Assembly (NCBI RefSeq): GCF_047654805.1
Contig: NZ_JASGIV010000001.1
Span: forward strand, 682,001-746,000
Source of the DNA: Pelomonas sp047654805
GTDB lineage: Bacteria; Pseudomonadota; Gammaproteobacteria; Burkholderiales; Burkholderiaceae_C
Direction: 5' to 3'
DNA length: 64,000 nucleotides
Shown here in pieces: positions 35,503 through 43,907 of the stretch. Within the stretch, counting starts at the first letter, position 1. Every line of letters starts with the position of its first letter. The position numbers were made by a program, and so were the translations under genes. The notes under the pieces are model-generated. The model did not search any database. It was given only the letters and a program-made list of their open reading frames with translations, and was not told the DNA's origin.

Positions 35503-36020
35503 ATGGAGTTCGACTACGTGGTGATCGGGGCTGGCTCGGCTGGATGCGCTGTAGCCAGCCGCCTGAGCGAAGACCCGGACGTGAGCGTGGCGCTGCTTGA
35601 GACCGGCGGCCCCGATGACAGCGCGCTGATCCGCGCTCCGATGGGATTCGCCGTCAGCGCGGCACTCGGTCGGCACGTGGTGACCTATGGCACCGTGCCG
35701 CAGTTGCAATTGAACGGCCGGCGTGGCTACCAACCGCGTGGCCACGTACTGGGCGGTAGCAGTGCCATCAACGCCATGGTGTATCGCCGCGGGCATCGCA
35801 CTGACTTCGATGGTTGGGCTGCTCTGGCTGATCTGGGCTGGGACTACGCCAGCGTGCTGCCCTACTTCAAGAAGGCCGAAAACAGCGAGTGTTTCGGCGC
35901 CAATGAGTACCATGGCATCGGCGGGCCGCTGACAGTGAGCTTTCTGCGCAACCCGTTTCCATCCACGCAAGCGTTCCTGCAGGCCTGCGAGCAGCAGGGG
36001 CTGACGCGGACGCCGAACGC
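35503..36020 (+). pseudogene. GMC oxidoreductase, N-terminal third only
   Basis: The ATG at 35503 follows GAGAAGGCGAGC and starts MEFDYVVIGAGSAGCAVASR, the FAD-binding GxGxxG segment. The GMC signature follows (PRGHVLGGSSAINAMVYRRG, DFDGWAALADLGWDYASVLPYFKKAEN). Homology stops near 36020 after GLTRTPN, about 172 of the roughly 530 residues expected. Beyond it lie 70 bases of unknown origin and a decayed IS5-type transposase on the other strand. The substrate-binding and catalytic His parts are missing, so it cannot be active. The family oxidises alcohols such as choline, glucose or polyethylene glycol. Confidence 0.88.
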
Positions 36021-36089
36021 CCCTCACGGGCGCATGGGTAGACCATGTACCCCACCACCTGGTGCACCAACATCTCGTATGCAAATCTC

Positions 36090-36987
36090 TCCAACGCCAC
36101 CTGGACCGTTCAACGCCCGGCTGTTTCCGTGCCTCAGCGTGCACTGCAGCGGATCGCTGCAGACGTTGGCCGAGTACGGCTGAAGTCGCAGAACGCTCTG
36201 CTGCCATCTTGCGCTGCTCATCGCGCAGCAACGCCCCCAGGATCGTGCACTGGCGGCGCAGTACGCGCTTGAGGCGCTTGATCTGCTTGGCGTTGGCATA
36301 GGCGGCCGCCCGCCGGCGCAGCACCTGGCCCTCACGGGCATGTGTCAACTAGAGATTGAGGCCCGCACGCTGCGCTAGTTGCGCAATATTCTCGCGTGTC
36401 ACCTCCGGCACCCGGCACCCGGCACCCGGCACCCGGCACCCGGCACCCGGCTGTCGGTCGGGGGCGCGATGGCCTTCTCCTGAACGACGCCGTCCACGAT
36501 CACGCGCTCGAACTCCGCTGGCTGATCGCCATCATGTCCATGGCTGCCTTGATGGTCGTCTTGATCAATTGCTCGACGCCTGCTTCGCCAGTCATGTGAC
36601 GGAAGCGCCCAATCTTCGTAGCGTCGCAGGGCAGCTGCGGCTCGAAGTACACCTGCCCGCTGAAGAACTGGAAGGACACACCCTGGGCCCAGCGCTCGAC
36701 CATGGACTCGTCCCTCTCGCCGTAGGCGTGCATCAAGTACAGCGGCGCCAGCATCAGTCGGATCGGCAGGCGCTGGCAGTCGCGCTTGCTCATGCCTGCA
36801 CCGGCCACCGACCGCGTCGGGCCGAACAGGTCGGCGTCCTCGACCAGGCGGCCAGCGCGATCCTTGTAAGCGAACAGCGGTGCCAGAGACGCCTCGATTT
36901 GTGCCCGCGGCATGCGCGTGGCCAGCACTGTCAGCTCATGTCGATCATCTGCTCAAGTCGCACGCAGAAGAAGTCGTCGGTGACCAT
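36090..36987 (-). pseudogene. Decayed IS5/IS1182-type transposase
   Basis: The minus strand reads MVTDDFFCVRLEQMIDMS from 36987, then in another frame VLATRMPRAQIEASLAPLF, MSKRDCQRLPIRLMLAPLYL and QLPCDATKIGRFRHMTGE, then ERVIVDGVVQEKAI in a third frame, and finally AREGQVLRRRAAAYANAKQIKRLKRVLRRQ toward 36190. These are consecutive blocks of one IS5-type transposase broken by several frameshifts. A heptanucleotide repeat interrupts the block near 36407-36448. The catalytic C-terminus is missing. No clear terminal repeats are left. Confidence 0.8.
36407..36448 (+). repeat. Six tandem copies of a 7-bp unit, GGCACCC
   Basis: Six perfect, directly adjacent GGCACCC heptamers, then a degenerate seventh (GGCTGTC). 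It lies inside the decayed transposase and shifts its frame. Copy number probably varies by slippage. Confidence 0.97.
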
Positions 36988-37072
36988 TGGCGATGGCCTC
37001 CACACTCCTAGGAACCGCGTGTCATCGCAACGCGAACCTGGCGTTCGACCTGGCGGCAGGTCAGACCTGCAA

Positions 37073-37092
37073 AGCCCGCGTTCATGCGGGTT
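37073..37092 (-). terminator. Possible terminator hairpin after the GH29 gene
   Basis: On the minus strand ACCCGC-ATGAA-CGCGGGCTTT forms a five- to six-pair GC stem followed by only three T residues, about 145 bases past the fucosidase stop. The weak T-run makes it uncertain. Confidence 0.35.
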
Positions 37093-37235
37093 CGCGGGGT
37101 TTGGCAGGACCGACGAGTTAGTCACCGCCGCTGCATTCAATTCGCGGAATCTGAGCCAACCAACTAGGTGCACATCTACCAACCTAGCACGCCTAACTGG
37201 CAAACTCACTTCAAGGCCCTGGGATTTCGCGCGTT

Positions 37236-38858
37236 TCAGGCGATCCGCAGCACGTAGGCCGGCAGCGTGGCGATGCCGTCGGCGGGCAGCCGCACCTCCA
37301 GGCCGTCGTCGCGCTGCTGGAAGCGTAGCGCCTCGGCGCCGCCGACCAGGTCCACGCGCTGCACCGGCCGGTGCTGGCCGCGCGCCAGGCTGCGGATCAG
37401 CGCCTTGCCACCCTCCGATGCCACGAAGCCGCTGGCGTAGACGACATCGCCGCGCGCGGTGAAGCGGAAGTCCGCGGCGCCGAAGGCCGCGCCCTTGCCT
37501 TCGTTGAAACCCTGGGCCGTCAGCGGTGCCTGCTTGTCCAGCGACGGGCCTTCGCCGAACACACGCCAGGGACGCGTGCCGTAGATGCTCTCGCCGTGGC
37601 GCTGCATCCAGACGCCGATCTCCTCGACCACCCGGCGCTCCACGTCGTCGATACGGCCATCGCCCTTGACCGGCACGTTCAGCAGCAGGTTGCCGTTCTT
37701 GCTGACCACGTCGATCAGCATGCGGATCACCGTCTCGGCGGACTTGTAGCCCTTGCGCTCCAGTACGCGCCGGTCGTAGTGCCAGGCACCCAGGCAGGTG
37801 CAGGTCTGCCAGGGCAGGGGCTCGATCCTGTCGCTCTGGCCGCGCTCGATGTCCCACACCATGGTGCGGCGCTGCTGCTCGTCCAGGATCTTGCCGAACA
37901 GCACGGCCTGGGTTCGGCCAGACGCGTCGAGGTGCTGGTTGTAGAGGTGGGCGGCGATGTCCAGGCCCACGGTGCTGATCGGCCACAACGGCAGCGCGGT
38001 GTCGTCGAAATAGACCAGCTCGGGGCGGTGCTGGTCCAGCAGGTCCAGCGTGCGGGCCAGGAAGTTGCGGATGTAGGCCTCGCTGGGCTTGCTGGCGCCT
38101 TCGCCCCAGTCCCACTGCTTGTGGATGGCCTTGGGGTCGTCGGCGTGGGTGCTGAGCGGGTGGTCCTGCGCGTAAAGCTCCTGCGGGTCCAGCCCCTCCC
38201 ACCACTGGCCGCGGCCGTCGGCCTTGCGCAGCCGGCCGTCGTAGGGCACGCCGGCCTTGGCGCCGGTCTTGTCGGCGAGCTGGGCCGGTTCGTACCAGGT
38301 CCAGGCATGCGCGGCATGCACGCTCACACCCAGCGGCAGGCCCTGCGCGCGCGCGGCGCCGGCCCAGCGCTTGATGATGTCCTGCTTCGGGCCGATGCGC
38401 GTCGAGTTCCACGCATGGCGGCGGCTGGCGTACAGGTCGAAGTTGTCATGGTGGTTGGCCATCGCCATGAAGTAGCGCGCGCCGGCCCGCTTGTAGAGCG
38501 ACAGCAGCTCCTCAGGCTCCCAGCGCTCGGCCTTCCAGTCGCGAATGACCTCCTTGAAGCCGTAGACCGACGGATGGCCGTAGGTGGCCACGTGGTGACG
38601 GTACTTGGCGCTGCCCTCGATGTACATCTCGCGCGCGTACCAATCGCCCATCTCGGGCTGGCACTGCGGCCCCCAGTGCGCCCAGATGCCGAACTTGGCA
38701 TCGCGGAACCAGTCCGGCGTCTGGTAGCTGGCAAGCGAGTCCCAGCTGGGTTTGAAGCCGGCACCTTGGGTAGGCTGGGCGGTGGCGGCATGCAAGCTGC
38801 CTGCGGCGCTCAGCGACGCGAGGCTGCCGAGCTGTTGGAGAAGATGACGTCGTTTCAT
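37236..38858 (-). CDS. Exported GH29 alpha-L-fucosidase
   Basis: The ATG at 38858 gives a twin-arginine-like leader (MKRRHLLQQLGSLASLSAAGSLHA). The catalytic barrel starts WFRDAKFGIWAHWGPQC and includes YFMAMANHHDNFDLYASRRHAWNS (in blocks), the nucleophile motif LVYFDDTALPLW (about Asp285), and KNGNLLLNVPVKGDGRID, all typical of GH29. A C-terminal beta-sandwich follows. About 540 residues. The family retains configuration and removes alpha-L-fucose of various linkages, complementing the inverting GH95 enzyme of the first cluster. A perfect 20-bp palindrome lies about 50 bases upstream. It is preceded on the same strand by a GH43-like lipoprotein gene. Confidence 0.93.
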   Translation of the reverse strand: MKRRHLLQQLGSLASLSAAGSLHAATAQPTQGAGFKPSWDSLASYQTPDWFRDAKFGIWAHWGPQCQPEMGDWYAREMYIEGSAKYRHHVATYGHPSVYGFKEVIRDWKAERWEPEELLSLYKRAGARYFMAMANHHDNFDLYASRRHAWNSTRIGPKQDIIKRWAGAARAQGLPLGVSVHAAHAWTWYEPAQLADKTGAKAGVPYDGRLRKADGRGQWWEGLDPQELYAQDHPLSTHADDPKAIHKQWDWGEGASKPSEAYIRNFLARTLDLLDQHRPELVYFDDTALPLWPISTVGLDIAAHLYNQHLDASGRTQAVLFGKILDEQQRRTMVWDIERGQSDRIEPLPWQTCTCLGAWHYDRRVLERKGYKSAETVIRMLIDVVSKNGNLLLNVPVKGDGRIDDVERRVVEEIGVWMQRHGESIYGTRPWRVFGEGPSLDKQAPLTAQGFNEGKGAAFGAADFRFTARGDVVYASGFVASEGGKALIRSLARGQHRPVQRVDLVGGAEALRFQQRDDGLEVRLPADGIATLPAYVLRIA

Positions 38859-38906
38859 GAAATGCCTCAGCAAAAAGTTTTTGTCGGCACAGTGTGTCGT
38901 TTGTGT

Positions 38907-38926
38907 TATCTCCAGATCTGGAGATA
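38907..38926. promoter_or_regulatory. Perfect 20-bp palindrome upstream of the GH29 gene
   Basis: TATCTCCAGATCTGGAGATA is identical to its reverse complement over all 20 bases. It lies 49 bases before the GH29 start codon and 48 bases after the stop of the GH43-like gene, the normal place for a repressor operator. The short spacing and absence of a loop argue against a terminator. I saw no second copy in the window. The regulator is unknown; GntR-type or similar dimers bind sites of this size. Confidence 0.7.
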
Positions 38927-38973
38927 CGTATGACTACGGTTCGAAACCGAGTGGCGTTTCGATGCGCCAAGCG

Positions 38974-39972
38974 TCACGGCGGCACGCCGAGGTTAATCTG
39001 TGAATTGCGTAACCTACCTGCTAATTCGCGCGGAATCGTGATAATCGTGCCATGGCGAACTCGAAGCGGCGTGCCTTCATCGGGTAAGCTGATTTGGGAG
39101 GTCACGTCTTCCCAATTGATTAAATCCTTTGAGCGGAGTGCGCCGTAGAACTGTCGTTGGTAGGCATCAAAATACACTACCGCGTACTCGCCGATTTGTA
39201 TTGCAGTCGGCCCTTCCACCCACAAGCCACCTGGTGTCATCGGTTTGCCTAGTCTGCCGATTGCGCCCTGGATGCTGTCAACCTCCGCAAACTGCAGGTA
39301 CTTTTTTGGCGGGTTAACAGTCTCATCTTTTGCGAACCAGTACTGTCTGCCGTTGAACCTAAGGAGGGTTGCGTCGATCACCGAAAATCCGGGGTCATAG
39401 AATAGTCTTGTCTTGCCGAAATGTTGAAAATCCTTGGTCGTCGTCGAGTAAATCCGATGATTGTAGTTTTTTTCTGATGTGCCGGCGGTGTTTTCAAATT
39501 TTCCTGGCACCGTTGATGCCCAGTGAATCAGGAATTCATCGGCTTTCTCGTCAAAGATGATTTCAGGCGCCCACGCGTTCAGGACATTTGGTTCGTGTGC
39601 CATAACAGGGATTTCTCGCTGATCTGTCCAGTTAAGCAAGTCTCTTGATGACGAGTAACCGATTCCTGATGCATTCCAACCGGTCGTCCATACCATGTGG
39701 AAGGTTCCGTCCTTGCCAAGTATGATATTTGGGTCTCGTATGAGACGCTCTTTGCCTACCTTCGGAACCAGTACTGTTCGTCCGCTGTTGACCTTCTCCC
39801 ATCGATACCCATCATTGCTTACTGCTAAATGCAGCCCATCTGCACCGTTCTTCACAAAATGAACGAACAAATAGGAGGATCTGGTGGCGTCATCATCATG
39901 TTTGAGTGTTGTGCACCCAGTAATGAATATGCCGAAGAGCACTGCTATATATAGAAAAGTGTTGCGGCTCAC
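38974..39972 (-). CDS. GH43-like five-bladed propeller lipoprotein
   Basis: A 332-residue protein from a GTG start with a lipoprotein signal (LFGIFITGCTT, acylated Cys about residue 20). The mature part is a beta-propeller with GH43/GH117-like motifs: LIRDPNIILGKDG (base Asp), WAPEIIFDEKADEFLIHW, YDPGFSVIDATLL and WVEGPTAIQIG (acid Glu). The family includes arabinosidases, xylosidases and galactosidases acting on plant and algal polymers. It is clearly richer in A and T than its neighbours (many AAT, ATA, TTT codons), which suggests recent transfer. It precedes the GH29 gene on the same strand. Substrate not determinable. Confidence 0.82.
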   Translation of the reverse strand: MSRNTFLYIAVLFGIFITGCTTLKHDDDATRSSYLFVHFVKNGADGLHLAVSNDGYRWEKVNSGRTVLVPKVGKERLIRDPNIILGKDGTFHMVWTTGWNASGIGYSSSRDLLNWTDQREIPVMAHEPNVLNAWAPEIIFDEKADEFLIHWASTVPGKFENTAGTSEKNYNHRIYSTTTKDFQHFGKTRLFYDPGFSVIDATLLRFNGRQYWFAKDETVNPPKKYLQFAEVDSIQGAIGRLGKPMTPGGLWVEGPTAIQIGEYAVVYFDAYQRQFYGALRSKDLINWEDVTSQISLPDEGTPLRVRHGTIITIPRELAGRLRNSQINLGVPP

Positions 39973-41567
39973 GAGGTGTATTCAAGCATGTGGAAAGTCG
40001 TACGACGGATGGCTGTCATCGGCAGAGATGTGGCGTTGCCTGGATTGTAGGCATGCTAGACCTATGCGCTGATGTTTTAAACATTTTCATCCGCCCAGTC
40101 TCGTGTTTGTGAGCTTGCGAACGCGGCCGAACGGTTCAAGCAAGATGAATGCGCACCCTCAGAAGTTTAGGGTTGCAATGCAGTCACTAGGTATCGCGTA
40201 TTTTCTGGCAGGTATACGGTTTGAAGATGAATCAAAACCTTGCCGCGCTGCTGCGCTGAGCGAAGAGCTAAACGGGGGGGGCTTGAGGCGCTTGACCATT
40301 CGCCGCTTGAACCGCGCTTGTCCAGTCTCTGGTGTTGCGCTGCGGATTACCCACAACTGCAATACGCGGTAAGGCTTATGGCGGCGAGCGGTGCCGACGA
40401 TGTCGATGTAGGCCGCCGAGAAGGCGGCTAAGAAGAAGCCACAGTTGTGCAACCACCCAGGCGGGGCGTTCATCACATGACGAGGGTGGAATATGACGCC
40501 ACGCATCGCGACCACAACGGATTGCGCGAAAATGTCCACGGTGCCGTATGTCCGGGCGGAGTGGGTCCAGTTTCTGGGGTGTCGACGCCGTCAGATGAGT
40601 CGTTGGTGGCTGCTTCGTTAGCTGGCGCCGTGGTCTCCTGCCTATGCGCAACGGTCTTTGCCGGCTGATCGGGAGGCAGTAATCGCTGCTCCGCTATGCT
40701 CGTCGGGCATGGTGGGATTTGGTGATCGATAACAATGGGCAGCGTATCAGAGCTTGCTTCTGTTGTCCTCACCGGGGTCTCCCTAGTCTCCTCTCGTCGT
40801 ACTTCTGTACGGGAAAAGCGGCACTGAGCCTTCCGCGAAGCTGACCATTCGATGGCGGGAGCGTAGGACCTGTAGGTCCTGGATCAGTAGCCTTGAGAGG
40901 CGCCATAGGGGGCCACTTCGTGTCGAGGTGTCTCGGGCTCGCTCAGCTCGGTAAAGGCCGGATGCTGGCCGATACCCCGGTTGCGGGCAGCCTCGTGGCC
41001 GAAAGGGTGGGGATGACCCTCCCCTGTCCACTGACTGCATCCCCGTTCTTCTTGGGTACGATTGGGATCGATAACAGTATTGATCGGTGTTGAGAGCAAA
41101 TCAGGTGGCCCAGACGTGACCACTGACACAGCGTTTGAGGTAGTCAAGCGACCGGGCCGCAGTGGAGCGCTGGCATGAGCAAAGGAGCCTGCCTGTTCAT
41201 GGCTTTGCGTCCGGTCATTCAAGGAAGAGAAGGCATGAGAGACAAGAGACGAGCACTTCTTCGCCAACCTCATATGCCCTCCGCATTTGCCCCTGCAACG
41301 ACTGCGTGCCACTGGAATGACAGTGCGGTTGCGTCAAAGCAGGGTAGTGCACCCCAGGCTGGAGCTACTCCGGCAGTAGGGGCGAATGCGGTCGCGCATA
41401 TGGCCTCGGCGGAACGTCGCAAGATCGATTCAAGCAGGGAACAGAAGACCGATGAACTGGACGCTGTGCTGATAGCAAGGGCGGTAGCTGCCATCAAGGC
41501 GGGATGGGTCAACGTTTCGTACGCCGTGCAGGACAAGGGGACCACCGGACGCTTGTCCCTTTTGTCT
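39973..41567. other. Gene-free stretch upstream of the second glycan pair
   Basis: About 1.6 kb. The first 400 bases keep the lower GC of the neighbouring lipoprotein gene. Several short frames exist on both strands (for example 40159-40539 minus and 40884-41312 minus), but none shows a family motif, signal peptide or ribosome site. The plus frame of the downstream gene is open from 41175, but its first 130 codons have no counterpart in the paralogue at 3158. No IS ends, tRNA or intron core were found. Confidence 0.45.
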
Positions 41568-43907
41568 GTGGGTTCTCAATCTCGGAGGACCAAGTCAACG
41601 AGCCTGCTCGCTCGCGGTGCCGCTGTGGCGCTTCTGCTTTCGCTCCAGTGTGGAGTCACCGTTGCATTGCCGCTTTCCGTGATCCATCTGGGCGACTCGG
41701 CATCCGAGCGTGTTGCTGCCGTTGCAGTCAAGGATGCGCCAGTCCAATCGAGACCGACCATAGCGTTGGGTGAGAAGGCACGACGCCTGGTGCCACAGTC
41801 CTCATCCGGCCCCGCAAACATCGAGTTTGATGTTCGGGTTGATCCGTCCGCCCAGAACTACGTCAGCCTTCGACTCTGGGGCAGCGACGACACCTGGTCG
41901 CCACTGTCCTTGCGGACTTCAGGTGGCCGGATGAAGCTGGCCGACCTGTGGTGGCACGTCACCCGGGAAGCGCCGGTGCCAGGGCGGTTCTTCTACCGTA
42001 CCGTGCCGCTTCCCTTGGAGCTGACGCGTGGGAAGCCCGCCATCAGGCTCCGCATCGAGAGCACGCCCGCGCCGGAGCACATCGGCGTGTTTCGCAACGC
42101 CGACGCGCCGGCGCCAATTCTTTCCCACCGGCCAAGCTTCGCCATTTACGGGATCTACAGCCACACGGACCCATGGTTTGACCCCCCTTCCGCGGAGCGC
42201 CAGGGACCTGCCTTCGAATGGGGCGCGCCAGCACCGAAACCCGCCGGCTATCCAGCCAGCGTTGAGGAGCGGCTTCTGGAGCGCGCCCGGGTGGATATCC
42301 GGCGGGCCCTGAATCACGACGTGACTCGCAGCATCTATGGTGTCGGACACCGATATGACACCCGTGTGCTGGAGACGCTTCCGCTTATTTTCAACACCCC
42401 TTGGTCGGGCCATTTTCAAGACATGGCGATAGCTCGCCGCGTTTTGGCGGGGATCGACGCCAACGTGAAGCGCCAGATGGCGCAAGGTGGAGAGCCTGGC
42501 TTGATGTTCTATCGCGGCTGGGGCGAGCATGGCAACATTGCCTACGCGTACTCCCAGATGCATGAGGTGTTCTCGGCGGCTGGTTGGTTGGATGAAGCCT
42601 GGCCCCAGACGCCCTCAGGTAGCGCAACGTCAGGATCGATGCCCCCGGCGGCGACTCGTCGCGAGGCCTATGCCGACTTCTTCAATGCCGCATTCGAATG
42701 GCGGCAGCAGGACCGACGGTCCTGGACGAACCAACCCATCTATGTCAACGAATCGCTTTACCGCATGCAGAGGGCGCTTCGGCTGCTGGGGGATCCGCGA
42801 GCGTTGACGGAGGCCCAGGCCCTTCGCTACATCCATGAGGCGCTGGGAATTTTTCCACTCAGGTCGAGGCCCTTCGCCATTGCGGCCGGCAACGCGGGGT
42901 ACCCCTACCACTCCATCACAAGGGCAGGGCTCACGCGCGAGAAAGGCTACGTGGACGGCTATGGCGAGCTAAGTGACCATGTCGCCAGGTTGGCGGAGGA
43001 AACCGGGGATCCGGCAGTCCTTGAAGTTGCCCGCAGATTCCTCCATGCACGGGCCGTGTTCCGGGTGCCGACGCAAGACGCTGCGGGCAATGCGGCCCTG
43101 CGCGGGATCGGCGCGATCAGCTGGCGCGGCACGACGTTTCCGTTCCGAATCGCCTACTCAGGTATCGAGGAGGCTGCACTTCTTCAAGGTGATCCAGTCG
43201 CGCTACGGTTGGCCCAGTTGGAGATTGGCCACGGCCGCCTGCACCTGCTGCCGGCGGCCCCTGAGCAGGGGCCGCACTGGCATCCTGCAACGTCGATCCG
43301 CATGGTGGAACACTACCGCAAGGTTTCACAGATGCCAGCTTCTGCCTACCGTCTGCCGGCCGAGCCAGGCCAGGCGGATTTCGTATGGGCCGACCCCGAA
43401 GACGGTGTGTTCGTCTTTAGGCATGGTGAGGAGCTTGTCTACGGTTCGTTCTTCAACCTTGATGCTGCTAACGCACGGGCTGTAGGTGAACGGGGGATCG
43501 TTCACCGGATACGAGGGGAGCGTGAGCAGCTTCTCGAGTTTCCAGTTCTGTTCGGGATGACCGATAGCGGACTTGGCCTGGATCTGACCTACGACTTCGG
43601 GACGCGACGCCGTCCGCAGGCGCCTCCCCCGCCGGGGTTGGGGCCGTGGCCGGTTGAGCCTCCTGAGATGACGGACTTCAGAGCCGGACGTGCAGACTTC
43701 TACTATCAGCAATTGGGTCCATACCTGATAGTGATGAACGCGACGGAGCCCGGCACGTACAGGGAGAAGTCTTGGGCGTTTCCTGCGCAGGAAGGATTGG
43801 GCATGGTCCGTGACTTGGCAACGGGGGAGGTTGTGGATCTCTCTCAGCCGCTGAAGGTTCCTCCGATGAAAACACGTGTCTTCGTTATTGAGAGGAATGG
43901 CAAGTGA
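41568..43907 (+). CDS. Large secreted protein of unknown function, glycan-locus paralogue B
   Basis: The frame is open from 41175, but the export signal begins at the GTG at 41568 (SRRTKSTSLLARGAAVALLLSLQCG, possibly twin-arginine), and the paralogue at 3158 has nothing upstream of its signal, so I place the start here; no ribosome site confirms it. The mature protein has the shared N-terminal beta domain (IHLGDSASER, QNYVSLRLWGSDD), a long helical middle (RREAYADFFNAAFEWRQQDRRSWTNQPIYVNESLY in blocks, AGLTREKGYVDGYGELSDH) and the C-terminal part (DFVWADPEDGVFVFRHGEEL, YYQQLGPYLIVMN). About 780 residues, like paralogue A. Its stop overlaps the next gene. It is probably a polysaccharide-active enzyme of an undescribed family; function is inferred from neighbours only. 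Confidence 0.78.
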   Translation: MGSQSRRTKSTSLLARGAAVALLLSLQCGVTVALPLSVIHLGDSASERVAAVAVKDAPVQSRPTIALGEKARRLVPQSSSGPANIEFDVRVDPSAQNYVSLRLWGSDDTWSPLSLRTSGGRMKLADLWWHVTREAPVPGRFFYRTVPLPLELTRGKPAIRLRIESTPAPEHIGVFRNADAPAPILSHRPSFAIYGIYSHTDPWFDPPSAERQGPAFEWGAPAPKPAGYPASVEERLLERARVDIRRALNHDVTRSIYGVGHRYDTRVLETLPLIFNTPWSGHFQDMAIARRVLAGIDANVKRQMAQGGEPGLMFYRGWGEHGNIAYAYSQMHEVFSAAGWLDEAWPQTPSGSATSGSMPPAATRREAYADFFNAAFEWRQQDRRSWTNQPIYVNESLYRMQRALRLLGDPRALTEAQALRYIHEALGIFPLRSRPFAIAAGNAGYPYHSITRAGLTREKGYVDGYGELSDHVARLAEETGDPAVLEVARRFLHARAVFRVPTQDAAGNAALRGIGAISWRGTTFPFRIAYSGIEEAALLQGDPVALRLAQLEIGHGRLHLLPAAPEQGPHWHPATSIRMVEHYRKVSQMPASAYRLPAEPGQADFVWADPEDGVFVFRHGEELVYGSFFNLDAANARAVGERGIVHRIRGEREQLLEFPVLFGMTDSGLGLDLTYDFGTRRRPQAPPPPGLGPWPVEPPEMTDFRAGRADFYYQQLGPYLIVMNATEPGTYREKSWAFPAQEGLGMVRDLATGEVVDLSQPLKVPPMKTRVFVIERNGK

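Noticed and set aside
36024..36183. Continuation of the GMC gene to the stop at 36183
   Set aside because: After 36020 the translation is Pro/Ser-rich and unlike GMC proteins; it reads across the junction into the IS relic.
36407..36448. Heptamer array as a CRISPR or attachment site
   Set aside because: Units are contiguous with no spacers, lie in a dead transposase, and no cas gene is near.
36931..38412. 493-codon minus-strand frame opposite and beside GH29
   Set aside because: Out-of-register shadow of the fucosidase; only its last 20 codons match the IS5 transposase start.
40783..41312. Minus-strand frames in the 40-41 kb gap as a gene or group II intron remnant
   Set aside because: No reverse transcriptase motif, no domain V-like hairpin and no ribosome site were found.
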